From Betaproteobacteria bacterium (GTDB lineage Bacteria; Pseudomonadota; Gammaproteobacteria; Burkholderiales; Burkholderiaceae_C), in the NCBI GenBank assembly GCA_009923895.1, contig RFSP01000082.1, positions 1 to 7,688 of the forward strand: 7,688 nucleotides of DNA, written 5' to 3'. The translations under genes and the position numbers were made by a program. The notes beneath the pieces were generated by a model. The model had not been told where the DNA came from, searched no databases, and worked only from the letters and a program-made list of their open reading frames with translations. Shown here piece after piece: positions 1-6,272 of the stretch; within the stretch, counting starts at the first letter, position 1, and each line of letters starts with the position of its first letter.

Positions 1-269
1 TCTTTTTGACGGCCAGCGCCGCCCAGCGGGCGCAAAGACGACATAAGCAATTGATTTCCAAAGGAATTCAGGCTAAACTGGAAGACCTTCGCGCTGAGCT
101 TGAGGCGCGCGACGCCCGGGACAAGTCCCGCAGCGTGGCGCCCTTGGTCCCTGCGCAAGACGCACTGATGCTCGACAACTCCGAGCTCGGGATTGACGAA
201 TCCGTCGATCTCGTGCTCCAGTGGTGGGCGCAGCGCAGGCCGTTCCCCGCAGGCACGGCGCATTTGTAG
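1..269 (+). CDS. cmk: (d)CMP kinase, C-terminal part only
   Basis: This is the 3' end of cytidylate kinase, which transfers phosphate from ATP to CMP or dCMP in the cytoplasm for pyrimidine nucleotide synthesis. The reading frame is already open at base 3 and reads FLTASAAQRAQRRHKQL, the conserved strand and Arg-rich lid region of Cmk; the TTG at base 6 is an internal Leu codon, not a start. Further on, LEARDARDKSRSVAPL and PAQDALMLDNSELGIDESV match the conserved C-terminal half, where the arginines and the PAxDAxxLDxS segment are family hallmarks. The nucleotide-binding P-loop and CMP-binding insert lie upstream of the window. The C-terminus after LQWW carries about a dozen extra residues (AQRRPFPAGTAHL), a variable region in the family. 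The cmk-rpsA order is the usual one in proteobacteria. Identification is firm; the N-terminus cannot be assessed. Confidence 0.95.
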   Translation, partial: FLTASAAQRAQRRHKQLISKGIQAKLEDLRAELEARDARDKSRSVAPLVPAQDALMLDNSELGIDESVDLVLQWWAQRRPFPAGTAHL

Positions 270-301
270 AGCCCACCGCGCTCCCCTTCCGGCCAGCAGG
301 C

Positions 302-323
302 CACCGGGCGTGGTGATTTTTTT
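302..323 (+). terminator. weak terminator-like hairpin after cmk
   Basis: A short inverted repeat (CACC 302-305 with GGTG 312-315, plus a possible G-U pair inside) is followed after one base by seven T residues (317-323). The stem is only 4-5 bp, so it would be a weak or partial intrinsic terminator between cmk and rpsA. A second small palindrome, GGCC-AGCA-GGCC, sits just upstream at 291-302 and shares a base with it, so the two could compete. The T-run could equally be upstream promoter DNA for rpsA. Confidence 0.3.
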
Positions 324-335
324 AACGCAACCCCC

Positions 336-399
336 GCAACGTTTGTTGCCACACCGTCGGTCCAAGAATCTCCACGGATGTTTCCAGACCGACACAGGA
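336..399 (+). promoter_or_regulatory. rpsA mRNA leader with two hairpins and ribosome binding site
   Basis: Two perfect inverted repeats precede rpsA. The first is GCAAC (336-340), loop GTTT, GTTGC (345-349). The second is GTCGGTC (356-362) pairing with GACCGAC (387-393), a 7-bp stem enclosing a 24-base loop. The second stem ends three bases before the Shine-Dalgarno AGGA (396-399), which is 6 bases from the ATG at 406. In E. coli the rpsA translation start region is also a chain of hairpins and is the site where excess S1 represses its own synthesis. A similar role here is inferred from position and folding only; no protein-binding motif is proven. Confidence 0.45.
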
Positions 400-405
400 A
401 ACCAC

Positions 406-2376
406 ATGTCTGATACCCAAACCGCCCTGGGCGGAGAGTCTTTTGCCGCCCTTTTCGAGGAATCCCTCAAGCGCAGTGAGATGCGCACGGGCGAAGTCAT
501 CACCGCCGAGGTGGTGCGCATCGACTTCAACCACGTCGTCGTGAATGCCGGCCTCAAGAGCGAGTCCTACATTCCGATCGAAGAATTCAAAAACGACCAA
601 GGCGAACTCGAAGTCCAGGTCGGTGATTACGTCTCGGTGGCCATTGATGCCGTCGAAAACGGCTATGGCGACACCATCTTGTCGCGCGACAAGGCCAAGC
701 GTTTGGCTTCGTGGCTGTCGCTCGAAACTGCGCTGGATTCGGGTGAGTTTGTCACCGGTACCGTCAGCGGCAAGGTCAAGGGCGGTCTGACCGTGTTGGT
801 CAATGGCATCCGTGCCTTCCTGCCCGGATCGCTGCTGGACACCCGCCCGGTCAAGGACATGTCGCCCTTTGAGGGCAAGACGATGGAGTTCAAGGTCATC
901 AAGCTCGACCGCAAGCGCAACAACGTGGTGCTGTCACGTCGCGCTGTGGTGGAAGCCTCGATGGGCGAAGAGCGCGCCAAGCTGCTGGAAAACCTGAGCG
1001 AAGGCTCGGTGGTGACCGGTGTGGTCAAGAACATCACCGAGTACGGTGCGTTCGTGGACCTGGGTGGCATCGACGGCTTGTTGCACATCACCGACATGGC
1101 GTGGCGCCGCGTGCGTCACCCCAGCGAGGTGGTGCAAGTGGGTCAGGAGCTGCAAGCCAAGGTTCTCAAGTTTGATTCTGAAAAGAACCGCGTCAGCCTG
1201 GGCTTGAAGCAGCTGGGCGACGACCCCTGGATGGGCGTGGCCCGCCGCTACCCCACCAGCACCCGCTTGTTCGGCAAGGTCACCAACATCGCCGACTACG
1301 GCGCGTTTGTGGAAATCGAGCCTGGCATCGAGGGCCTGGTGCACGTCAGCGAAATGGACTGGACCAACAAGAACGTGGCACCGTCCAAGGTGGTCACGCT
1401 GGGCGACGAAGTCGAAGTCATGGTGCTTGAGATCGACGAAGACAAGCGTCGTATCAGCCTGGGCATGAAGCAGTGCAAGGCCAACCCCTGGGAAGAGTTC
1501 AGCAGCACCGTCAAGCGCGGCGACAAGGTCAAGGGCCCCGTCAAGTCCATCACCGACTTTGGCGTGTTCATTGGCTTGGCTCAAGGCATCGACGGTCTGG
1601 TTCACCTGTCCGACCTGTCCTGGAATGAGCCCGGTGAAGCCGCCGTGCGCAACTACAAGAAGGGTCAAGAGGTCGAGGCCGTGGTCTTGGCCGTGGACGT
1701 GGAGCGCGAGCGCATCTCCTTGGGCATCAAGCAGCTCGACACCGACCCGTTCACCACCTTCACCTCCATCAATGACCGCGGCGCCGTGGTCACCGGTACG
1801 GTCAAGACGGTGGATGCCCGCGGAGCCGAGGTGCAGCTGGCCGAAGACGTGATCGGCTACCTGCGCGCCAGCGAAATCAGCCGTGACCGTGTGGAAGACG
1901 CTCGCAACCTCATCAAAGAGGGCGATGAGCTGTCGGTGATGATCATCAACGTGGACCGCAAGGCCCGCTCGGTGCAGCTGTCACTCAAGGCCAAGGACGC
2001 AGCCGACCAGCAAGGGTGGTGCCCGAGAAGTTGGTGCCCCACTTCAAGCCAGGCAAAGCCTTGCGCGAGTCGGTGGACGCCAAAGGCGAGCCCGAATCGC
2101 CTTGACCCTCCCGCAGACCGACAACAGGTCCTAGAATTGAGGTGCCATGCGCACCTTTTTTTGGCTCCTGCGGGCCTTCATCTTTTTTGCCCTGTTTGCC
2201 TTTGCGCTGAACAACCAGCAAAAGGCCACCGTCCACTGGTTCTTTGGGGTGGAGTGGCAAGCCCCCATGGTCATCGTCGTCCTGGCCGCCTTTGCGGCGG
2301 GTTGCGCGGTCGGGGTCTTGGCCATGGTGCCCGGCTGGTGGCGTCAGCGTCGGCGCGCACAGCGCCGCGCCGCTGA
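406..2376 (+). CDS. rpsA: 30S ribosomal protein S1 with chimeric, frame-shifted C-terminus
   Basis: S1 binds mRNA on the small ribosomal subunit and helps load structured messages. Residues 1-536 (406-2013) are normal S1: start MSDTQTALGGESFAALFEES, then six S1/OB repeats at about 28-94, 113-179, 200-268, 285-355, 372-442 and 459-528. Repeats 3-5 carry the classical motifs YGAFVDLGGIDGLLHITDM, YGAFVEIEPGIEGLVHVSEM and FGVFIGLAQGIDGLVHLSDL. The ATG at 406 is chosen because AGGA lies 6 bases upstream and family N-termini agree; the open frame further upstream (from 193) overlaps cmk. After KAKDAADQQ the sequence stops looking like S1. The usual tail of roughly 20-25 residues and stop codon are absent, and the frame continues for 120 residues unrelated to S1, with eight cysteines, through the ihfB remnant and into lapA. 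The predicted product is 656 residues against about 560 for the family. A real deletion or a misassembly are both possible. Confidence 0.9.
   Translation: MSDTQTALGGESFAALFEESLKRSEMRTGEVITAEVVRIDFNHVVVNAGLKSESYIPIEEFKNDQGELEVQVGDYVSVAIDAVENGYGDTILSRDKAKRLASWLSLETALDSGEFVTGTVSGKVKGGLTVLVNGIRAFLPGSLLDTRPVKDMSPFEGKTMEFKVIKLDRKRNNVVLSRRAVVEASMGEERAKLLENLSEGSVVTGVVKNITEYGAFVDLGGIDGLLHITDMAWRRVRHPSEVVQVGQELQAKVLKFDSEKNRVSLGLKQLGDDPWMGVARRYPTSTRLFGKVTNIADYGAFVEIEPGIEGLVHVSEMDWTNKNVAPSKVVTLGDEVEVMVLEIDEDKRRISLGMKQCKANPWEEFSSTVKRGDKVKGPVKSITDFGVFIGLAQGIDGLVHLSDLSWNEPGEAAVRNYKKGQEVEAVVLAVDVERERISLGIKQLDTDPFTTFTSINDRGAVVTGTVKTVDARGAEVQLAEDVIGYLRASEISRDRVEDARNLIKEGDELSVMIINVDRKARSVQLSLKAKDAADQQGWCPRSWCPTSSQAKPCASRWTPKASPNRLDPPADRQQVLELRCHAHLFLAPAGLHLFCPVCLCAEQPAKGHRPLVLWGGVASPHGHRRPGRLCGGLRGRGLGHGARLVASASARTAPRR
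2011..2018 (+). other. rpsA::ihfB deletion junction
   Basis: Within these bases the sequence changes from S1 coding in one frame (last S1-like codon CAA at 2011-2013) to IHF-beta coding in another frame (first clearly IHF-like codon GTG at 2016-2018). The exact breakpoint cannot be set within a few bases. No insertion sequence, long repeat or foreign filler is visible at the join, so this looks like a simple deletion, estimated from family lengths at about 350-400 bases. Confidence 0.75.
2016..2105 (+). pseudogene. ihfB: integration host factor beta subunit, C-terminal remnant
   Basis: IHF beta pairs with IHF alpha to bend DNA sharply in recombination, replication and transcription control. 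Only the last 29 codons remain here: VVPEKLVPHFKPGKALRESV, then DAKGEPESP and TGA at 2103-2105. The VPHFKPGKxLR segment is the diagnostic C-terminal signature of IHF beta, in which the final helix packs on the body of the dimer. The N-terminal helices, the beta-arm and the DNA-intercalating proline region are missing, so no functional subunit can be made from this locus. ihfB normally stands complete between rpsA and lapA in proteobacteria, so its position agrees exactly. No start codon or ribosome binding site belongs to the remnant. If the deletion is genuine, the cell lacks IHF beta unless another copy exists elsewhere. Confidence 0.85.
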
Positions 2377-2461
2377 CCGGCTGAGCGCCGCTGCGGCGCC
2401 GCCATCGGCCACAGGGGCGTCGGAAACCGCCGCAGAACATCCCCCGCGCGATGGACTTTGA
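2147..2461 (+). CDS. lapA: LapA-family inner membrane protein (DUF1049)
   Basis: This small inner-membrane protein works beside LapB in lipopolysaccharide assembly; its molecular role is less clear than LapB's. The 104-residue product has two hydrophobic segments, about residues 4-21 (FFWLLRAFIFFALFAFAL) and 41-62 (starting MVIVVLAAFAAGCAVGVLAM), separated by the short NNQQKATVHWFFGVEW stretch. That N-N-Q plus aromatic spacing is typical of the LapA domain. A basic stretch (WWRQRRRAQRRAADR) follows the second segment, and the tail is Ala/Pro-rich. GAGG (2139-2142) lies 4 bases before the ATG. A TAGAAT hexamer at 2132-2137 could be a -10 element, but no matching -35 is seen at normal spacing. 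The gene overlaps lapB by 11 bases. The runaway S1 frame covers its first 230 bases in another frame, which could disturb its translation. Confidence 0.9.
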   Translation: MRTFFWLLRAFIFFALFAFALNNQQKATVHWFFGVEWQAPMVIVVLAAFAAGCAVGVLAMVPGWWRQRRRAQRRAADRLSAAAAPPSATGASETAAEHPPRDGL

Positions 2462-3629
2462 TTTTCAATGGTTGTTGCTGGGTCTGCCCGTGGCGTTTGC
2501 CTTGGGATGGGTGGCTTCTCGCCTGGACCTGCGGCAATTGCGTCGAGAAAACCGCGAAGCCCCCAAGGCCTACTTCAAAGGATTGAACTTGTTGCTCAAC
2601 GAGCAGCAAGACAAGGCCATCGATGCCTTCATCGAGGCCGTGCAGCACGACCCCGATACCGCCGAGTTGCACTTCACGCTGGGCAATCTGTTTCGCCGTC
2701 GTGGCGAATTTGAACGCGCGGTGCGGGTGCATGAACACTTGTTGGCCCGAGGGGACTTGAAGGCGCACGATCGAGATCGTGCGCAATACGCACTGGCCCA
2801 AGACTTCATGCGGGCCGGATTGTTTGACCGCGCCGAAGCCGCCTGTCGCAAGCTGGAGGGCACCGCTTTTGACGTGGAGGCCAAACTCTCTTTGTTGGCG
2901 CTGTACGAGCGGTCGCGCGACTGGCAGCAGGCCATCGAGACTGCCGAACAGCTGGAACGGCTGGGGCAAGGCTCTTTTGTGACCCGCGTGGCGCATTACC
3001 AGTGCGAACTGGCCCTGGCAGCTGACGCGCAGGGTCAGTCCGATCAGGCCCAAGCCGCCCTGGAGCGCGCGTGCCAGGTGGACCCTTATGCCGCACGAGC
3101 GTGGTTGGTCTTGGGTCAGCGCAAAGCCCGCATGGGAGACCCGCTCGGTGCCATGCAAGCCTGGGACGAGCTGCGGCGGGTCAAACCGGCCAGCTTTGCT
3201 CTGGTCGCTTCAGACTACGCCAAGATGGCTCAAAGCGCAGGACGCGCCTCGCAGGCCCGAGAAGCGTTAAGAACCCTGTACCAGCAAGCGCCGTCCATGG
3301 CCTTGCTCACCTCGATCCACGCGCTCGAAGAAACGTCCACCCCCCAAAGCGACCCCAGCCTGCCAAAGGCAGAAGTGACCGCCGACTTGGTGCGGCATTT
3401 GAAGAACTCCGCCACCTTGTCTGCCGCGCAAGCCCTGTTGAATCGGCCTGATTTCCAAGCCCACGAAGACGCTCTGCAAGGTATCCGCAAGGCAGTGGAC
3501 CGCGCTGCCAAGCCTTTGCAGCGCTATCACTGCGCCGCCTGTGGATTTGAGGCCCAGCAGTACTTTTGGCAATGCCCGGGTTGTTTGAGTTGGGACAGCT
3601 TCCCGCCTCAGACCATTGAGGAAGCCTGA
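2451..3629 (+). CDS. lapB: LapB (YciM), TPR scaffold regulating lipopolysaccharide synthesis
   Basis: LapB is an essential inner-membrane protein in E. coli that brings the LPS enzyme LpxC to the FtsH protease and so balances LPS against phospholipid. The 392-residue length fits the family. An N-terminal membrane anchor lies at about residues 5-23 (FQWLLLGLPVAFALGWVAS), followed by RLDLRQLRREN and a run of tetratricopeptide repeats beginning near AYFKGLNLLLNEQQDKAIDA (residues 40-60) and continuing to about residue 280. The C-terminus is a rubredoxin-like metal knuckle with cysteines 361, 364, 375 and 378 (CAACGF and CPGC), the family's hallmark, known to pack against the TPRs. The start at 2451 lies inside the end of lapA with no good Shine-Dalgarno, so coupled translation is likely. 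The stop codon overlaps the next start by one base (TGATG). No damage is seen. Confidence 0.95.
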   Translation: MDFDFQWLLLGLPVAFALGWVASRLDLRQLRRENREAPKAYFKGLNLLLNEQQDKAIDAFIEAVQHDPDTAELHFTLGNLFRRRGEFERAVRVHEHLLARGDLKAHDRDRAQYALAQDFMRAGLFDRAEAACRKLEGTAFDVEAKLSLLALYERSRDWQQAIETAEQLERLGQGSFVTRVAHYQCELALAADAQGQSDQAQAALERACQVDPYAARAWLVLGQRKARMGDPLGAMQAWDELRRVKPASFALVASDYAKMAQSAGRASQAREALRTLYQQAPSMALLTSIHALEETSTPQSDPSLPKAEVTADLVRHLKNSATLSAAQALLNRPDFQAHEDALQGIRKAVDRAAKPLQRYHCAACGFEAQQYFWQCPGCLSWDSFPPQTIEEA

Positions 3630-4369
3630 TGCACGCCGCTGAAGATCGCCGCGTGGTGCTTTGCATGAAGTGGGGCACCAAGTATGGGCCTGAGTACGTC
3701 AACCGCCTGTACGCCATGACGCGACGCCATCTGCGAGGCGATTTTGATTTCGTGTGCCTGACCGACAATGCGCAAGGGGTGCGCGCTGAAGTGCAGTGCC
3801 TGCCCATCCCCAGCCTGCAGTTGCCCGCAGGCATCCCCGAGCGGGGGTGGACCAAGCTGACCACCTTCCAAGCGGACTTGCATGGTCTGCAAGGCACGGC
3901 CCTGTTCTTGGATTTGGATGTGGTGATCGTGGACGACATCACGCCGTTCTTCGAAGAGCCGGGCGAGTTCTTGATCATTCATGATTGGAAGCGCCCCTGG
4001 CGCATCACGGGCAATTCGTCGGTGTATCGGTTCCGATTGGGCGCCCACCCCGACGTGTTGGAGCGCTTTCGCCTGACGCAAGAAGAGGTGCGCAGTCGAC
4101 TCCGCAATGAGCAGGCCTATTTGTCTGAAGTGATGCAAGAGCAAGGGCGCTTGCGTTATTGGCCGGCGGCCTGGTGCGCGAGTTTCAAGTACCACTGCAT
4201 CCCGACCTTTCCCTTCAATTGGTGGACAACGCCCATCATCCCGCCGGACAGTCGCATCATCATCTTCCACGGGGAGGTCAATCCGCCCGATGCCTTGATC
4301 GGGCAGCGAAACCGCTGGGGACGCGGACTGCGTCCGGCGCCCTGGATCGCTCAGCATTGGTGCGAATGA
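3629..4369 (+). CDS. GT-A type glycosyltransferase (GT8/GT32-like)
   Basis: A predicted soluble, cytoplasmic sugar transferase of 246 residues. The N-terminus (VVLCMKWGTKYGPEYVNRLY) has the beta-strand/helix start of nucleotide-sugar binding GT-A folds. ALFLDLDVVIVDD contains the metal-binding DLD triad at residues 95-97. Later segments fit acceptor and donor loops of this superfamily: NSSVYRF (129-135), NEQAYLSEVM (160-169) and IIFHGEVNPPD (211-221), the last resembling the FHGxPKP-type motif near the end of GT8-like enzymes. There is no signal peptide or membrane segment. The start codon overlaps the lapB stop by one base (TGATG), and a second ATG-containing overlap joins it to the next gene. 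Family assignment to a precise CAZy number is uncertain; the sugar and acceptor are unknown. An LPS or LOS role is inferred from the neighbours. Confidence 0.8.
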   Translation: MHAAEDRRVVLCMKWGTKYGPEYVNRLYAMTRRHLRGDFDFVCLTDNAQGVRAEVQCLPIPSLQLPAGIPERGWTKLTTFQADLHGLQGTALFLDLDVVIVDDITPFFEEPGEFLIIHDWKRPWRITGNSSVYRFRLGAHPDVLERFRLTQEEVRSRLRNEQAYLSEVMQEQGRLRYWPAAWCASFKYHCIPTFPFNWWTTPIIPPDSRIIIFHGEVNPPDALIGQRNRWGRGLRPAPWIAQHWCE

Positions 4370-5475
4370 TGCGCAAGCTGCGGGTGATGCACTTTGTCAC
4401 CGGCGGGTTTTCTGGTGCCACCCAGGTGGCGATCGATTTGGTGCGGGCTTCCAGCGAGAAGCACAGTGCCTTTGAGTCCCTGTTGGTGTTGCGCAGAAAG
4501 CGCCAGACACCCCATGAACGCGTGGAGGCGCTGCGGCAAGAGGGGCTGCGCGTTGAAGTGGTTCCTGGCGCGATGCATCTGGCCACGGTGGCCGCTTTGA
4601 TCAAGCTGTGCCGTCGCGAAAGGCCGGATGTGTTGGTGGCGCATGGGTTTTCCGAGCATCTGTGGGGCCGCTATGCGGGATGGTGGGCCGGTGTGCCGCA
4701 TCTGGTTCATGTGGAACACAACTCCAAAGAGCGCTACACCCGTTGGCGCTTGGCGCAAGCGCATTGGCTGGCCCGCCGAACCGATGCGATTGTGGGCTGT
4801 TCTGAAGGGGTCAAGACCCGTTTGTTGGCCCTGGGGTTTCCCGCTGCCAAGGTACATGCCATCTCCAACGGGATCGTGATGACGCCCTACGAGAAGGCTT
4901 CGGATTTGGCTTACGCCACCCGTGAGCCCGGGGTGGTCATGACCGCTCGCTTCGCTCGCCAGAAGGACCAGATCACATTGATTGAGGCCGCCAAGTGCTT
5001 GCGCGATCGGGGTTTACGGCCCACGATCTGGCTGGCCGGTGGCGGCAATTTGAGATATCAAAAGAAAGCGCAACGCCGCGTGCATGACCTGGGTCTGCAA
5101 GACCAGGTGAGATTTCTGGGCATCCACCGAGACGTGCCGGGTCTTTTGATGAGCCAACAGATCTTTGTGCTGAGCTCGCACTACGAGGGGATGCCCTTGT
5201 CCTTGGTGGAGGCCATGGCGGCCGGCTGCGCGGTGGTGGGCAGCGCCGTGCCCGGGATTCAAGAGGTGATCCAAGACGGACGCAACGGCCGGCTGTTTGC
5301 GCAAGGAGACGCTCAAGCGCTCGCAGACATTGTGCAAGACCTGCTGACCCACCCACAGCGCGCCGCCCAGATGGCCACACAAGCGCGAGAGGACGCACAC
5401 AACGCGTACACCCTGCAGCACATGGTGCAGGGTTATGAAAGCCTCTTGCAGTCGCTGAGCGGGCGCTCGACATGA
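4366..5475 (+). CDS. GT4-family glycosyltransferase (GT-B fold)
   Basis: A 369-residue transferase with two Rossmann-like halves. The N-terminal half opens with RVMHFVTGGFSGATQVAIDL, whose glycine loop (residues 13-17) is typical for acceptor-side binding in GT4 enzymes; VPHLVHVEHN (110-119) and VGCSEGVK (143-150) follow. After the SNGI hinge (167-170), the C-terminal half shows the MTARFARQKDQ donor segment (192-202) and the retaining-enzyme E-x7-E motif in YEGMPLSLVEAMAAG, with Glu274 and Glu282. These support an active nucleotide-sugar-dependent retaining transferase. Two adjacent ATGs (4366 and 4369) are possible starts; 4366 gives the usual 4-base ATGA overlap with the preceding stop. 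The longer open frame from 4159 lies inside the previous gene and is rejected. Substrate unknown. Confidence 0.88.
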   Translation: MMRKLRVMHFVTGGFSGATQVAIDLVRASSEKHSAFESLLVLRRKRQTPHERVEALRQEGLRVEVVPGAMHLATVAALIKLCRRERPDVLVAHGFSEHLWGRYAGWWAGVPHLVHVEHNSKERYTRWRLAQAHWLARRTDAIVGCSEGVKTRLLALGFPAAKVHAISNGIVMTPYEKASDLAYATREPGVVMTARFARQKDQITLIEAAKCLRDRGLRPTIWLAGGGNLRYQKKAQRRVHDLGLQDQVRFLGIHRDVPGLLMSQQIFVLSSHYEGMPLSLVEAMAAGCAVVGSAVPGIQEVIQDGRNGRLFAQGDAQALADIVQDLLTHPQRAAQMATQAREDAHNAYTLQHMVQGYESLLQSLSGRST

Positions 5476-6272
5476 AGGTCTATGTCATCAATCTGGCCAG
5501 CTCGACCGAGCGCATGGCGGCCATCCAAAATCACTTGGAGGGCATGGGCCTGGCCTTTGAGCGCGTAGAGGCGGTGTGGGGCAAAGCATTGTCGGCCGAG
5601 GAGCTCGACCGGCTGTACAGCCCGACCAGCAACCGGCAACGTTTTTATCGGCCCATGTCAGCCGGAGAAATCGGCTGCTACGCCAGCCACCTGCGTTTGT
5701 GGCAGATGCTGGTAAGCCAAGCGGTGCCCATGGCGCTCGTGTTGGAAGATGACATGGAGTTGGATCGGCGCACGCCCGAGCTGCTGCAGGCGCTGCAGAC
5801 GTTGGAGTCACTGGATTCCCTACGAAGCCCGGCAGGGGACTGGGACATGATCAAGCTCATTGGCATGCGGCCCGCAGAGGCCTCGCGCGCTTGGCCTTTG
5901 ATGGAGGGGTTTGACCTGGTGGAATGCAAGCGCTTGCCCAGCCTCACGGGCGCCTACGTGATTCGTCTAACGGGCGCGACCAAGCTGGCCGGTCGAGCGG
6001 CCCCGTTTTCTCGCCCCATCGATGTGGAGCTGCGACACCACTGGGAGTTTGGGCTGAAGGTGTTGGCCGTGGACCCCTACCCGGCACGCGAAGCGCCCAC
6101 GGCCCACCTGACCACCATTGGATTTTCTCGAAAGCTGAGCGGGGCCGAACGGTGGCGCAAGTGGCGCTACCAATTCCGCTACAGCGTGCTCAATGCCTGG
6201 CATCGCTGTTGCCGCTGGGTGGCAGAACGTCGGGCGCACTCAGACCGTGTGCACAATCCGTCACCGCCATGA
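5472..6272 (+). CDS. GT25-family (LPS biosynthesis type) glycosyltransferase
   Basis: A 266-residue member of the GT25 family, whose bacterial members add galactose or glucose in LOS/LPS core synthesis (for example LgtB- and Lex-type enzymes). Signatures in order are VYVINLASSTERM at residues 3-15, AGEIGCYASHLRLWQ at 64-78 and ALVLEDDMEL at 88-97 with the acidic metal-binding cluster, then GAYVIRLTGA at 160-169 and the PIDVEL element at 182-187. All the usual motifs are present, so an active enzyme is expected. The C-terminal 40 residues are rich in Arg, Trp, Tyr and Lys (RWRKWRYQFRY at 227-237), which could form a helix lying on the inner membrane. It overlaps the previous gene and the next gene by four bases each. 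The specific sugar is unknown. Confidence 0.9.
   Translation: MKVYVINLASSTERMAAIQNHLEGMGLAFERVEAVWGKALSAEELDRLYSPTSNRQRFYRPMSAGEIGCYASHLRLWQMLVSQAVPMALVLEDDMELDRRTPELLQALQTLESLDSLRSPAGDWDMIKLIGMRPAEASRAWPLMEGFDLVECKRLPSLTGAYVIRLTGATKLAGRAAPFSRPIDVELRHHWEFGLKVLAVDPYPAREAPTAHLTTIGFSRKLSGAERWRKWRYQFRYSVLNAWHRCCRWVAERRAHSDRVHNPSPP

Noticed and set aside
193..405. In-frame upstream extension of rpsA
   Set aside because: It overlaps the end of cmk, has no S1-like residues, and the ATG at 406 has a good ribosome binding site and the conserved N-terminus.
378..413. Short upstream ORF (MFPDRHRKPHV) whose stop overlaps the rpsA start
   Set aside because: It has no Shine-Dalgarno and lies largely in the leader hairpin; chance ATG is the simpler reading.
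934..1668. 244-codon open frame on the minus strand within rpsA
   Set aside because: It is a shadow of the high-GC S1 coding sequence: His/Val/Leu/Ala-rich with no recognisable domain and no ribosome binding site noted.
2116..2130. GACC/GGTC inverted repeat between the ihfB remnant and lapA
   Set aside because: A 4-bp stem with a 7-base loop and no T-run is within chance expectation.
2271..3158. 295-codon minus-strand open frame across lapA and lapB
   Set aside because: It is antisense to two recognised genes and has composition typical of a codon-bias shadow.
4159..4365. N-terminal extension of the GT4 gene
   Set aside because: It lies wholly within the preceding gene, and the Rossmann start (RVMHFVTGGFSG) begins only after the ATG at 4366.
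5924..6268. N-terminal extension of the DUF707-like gene
   Set aside because: It is an out-of-frame reading of the GT25 coding sequence with no sensible protein features.
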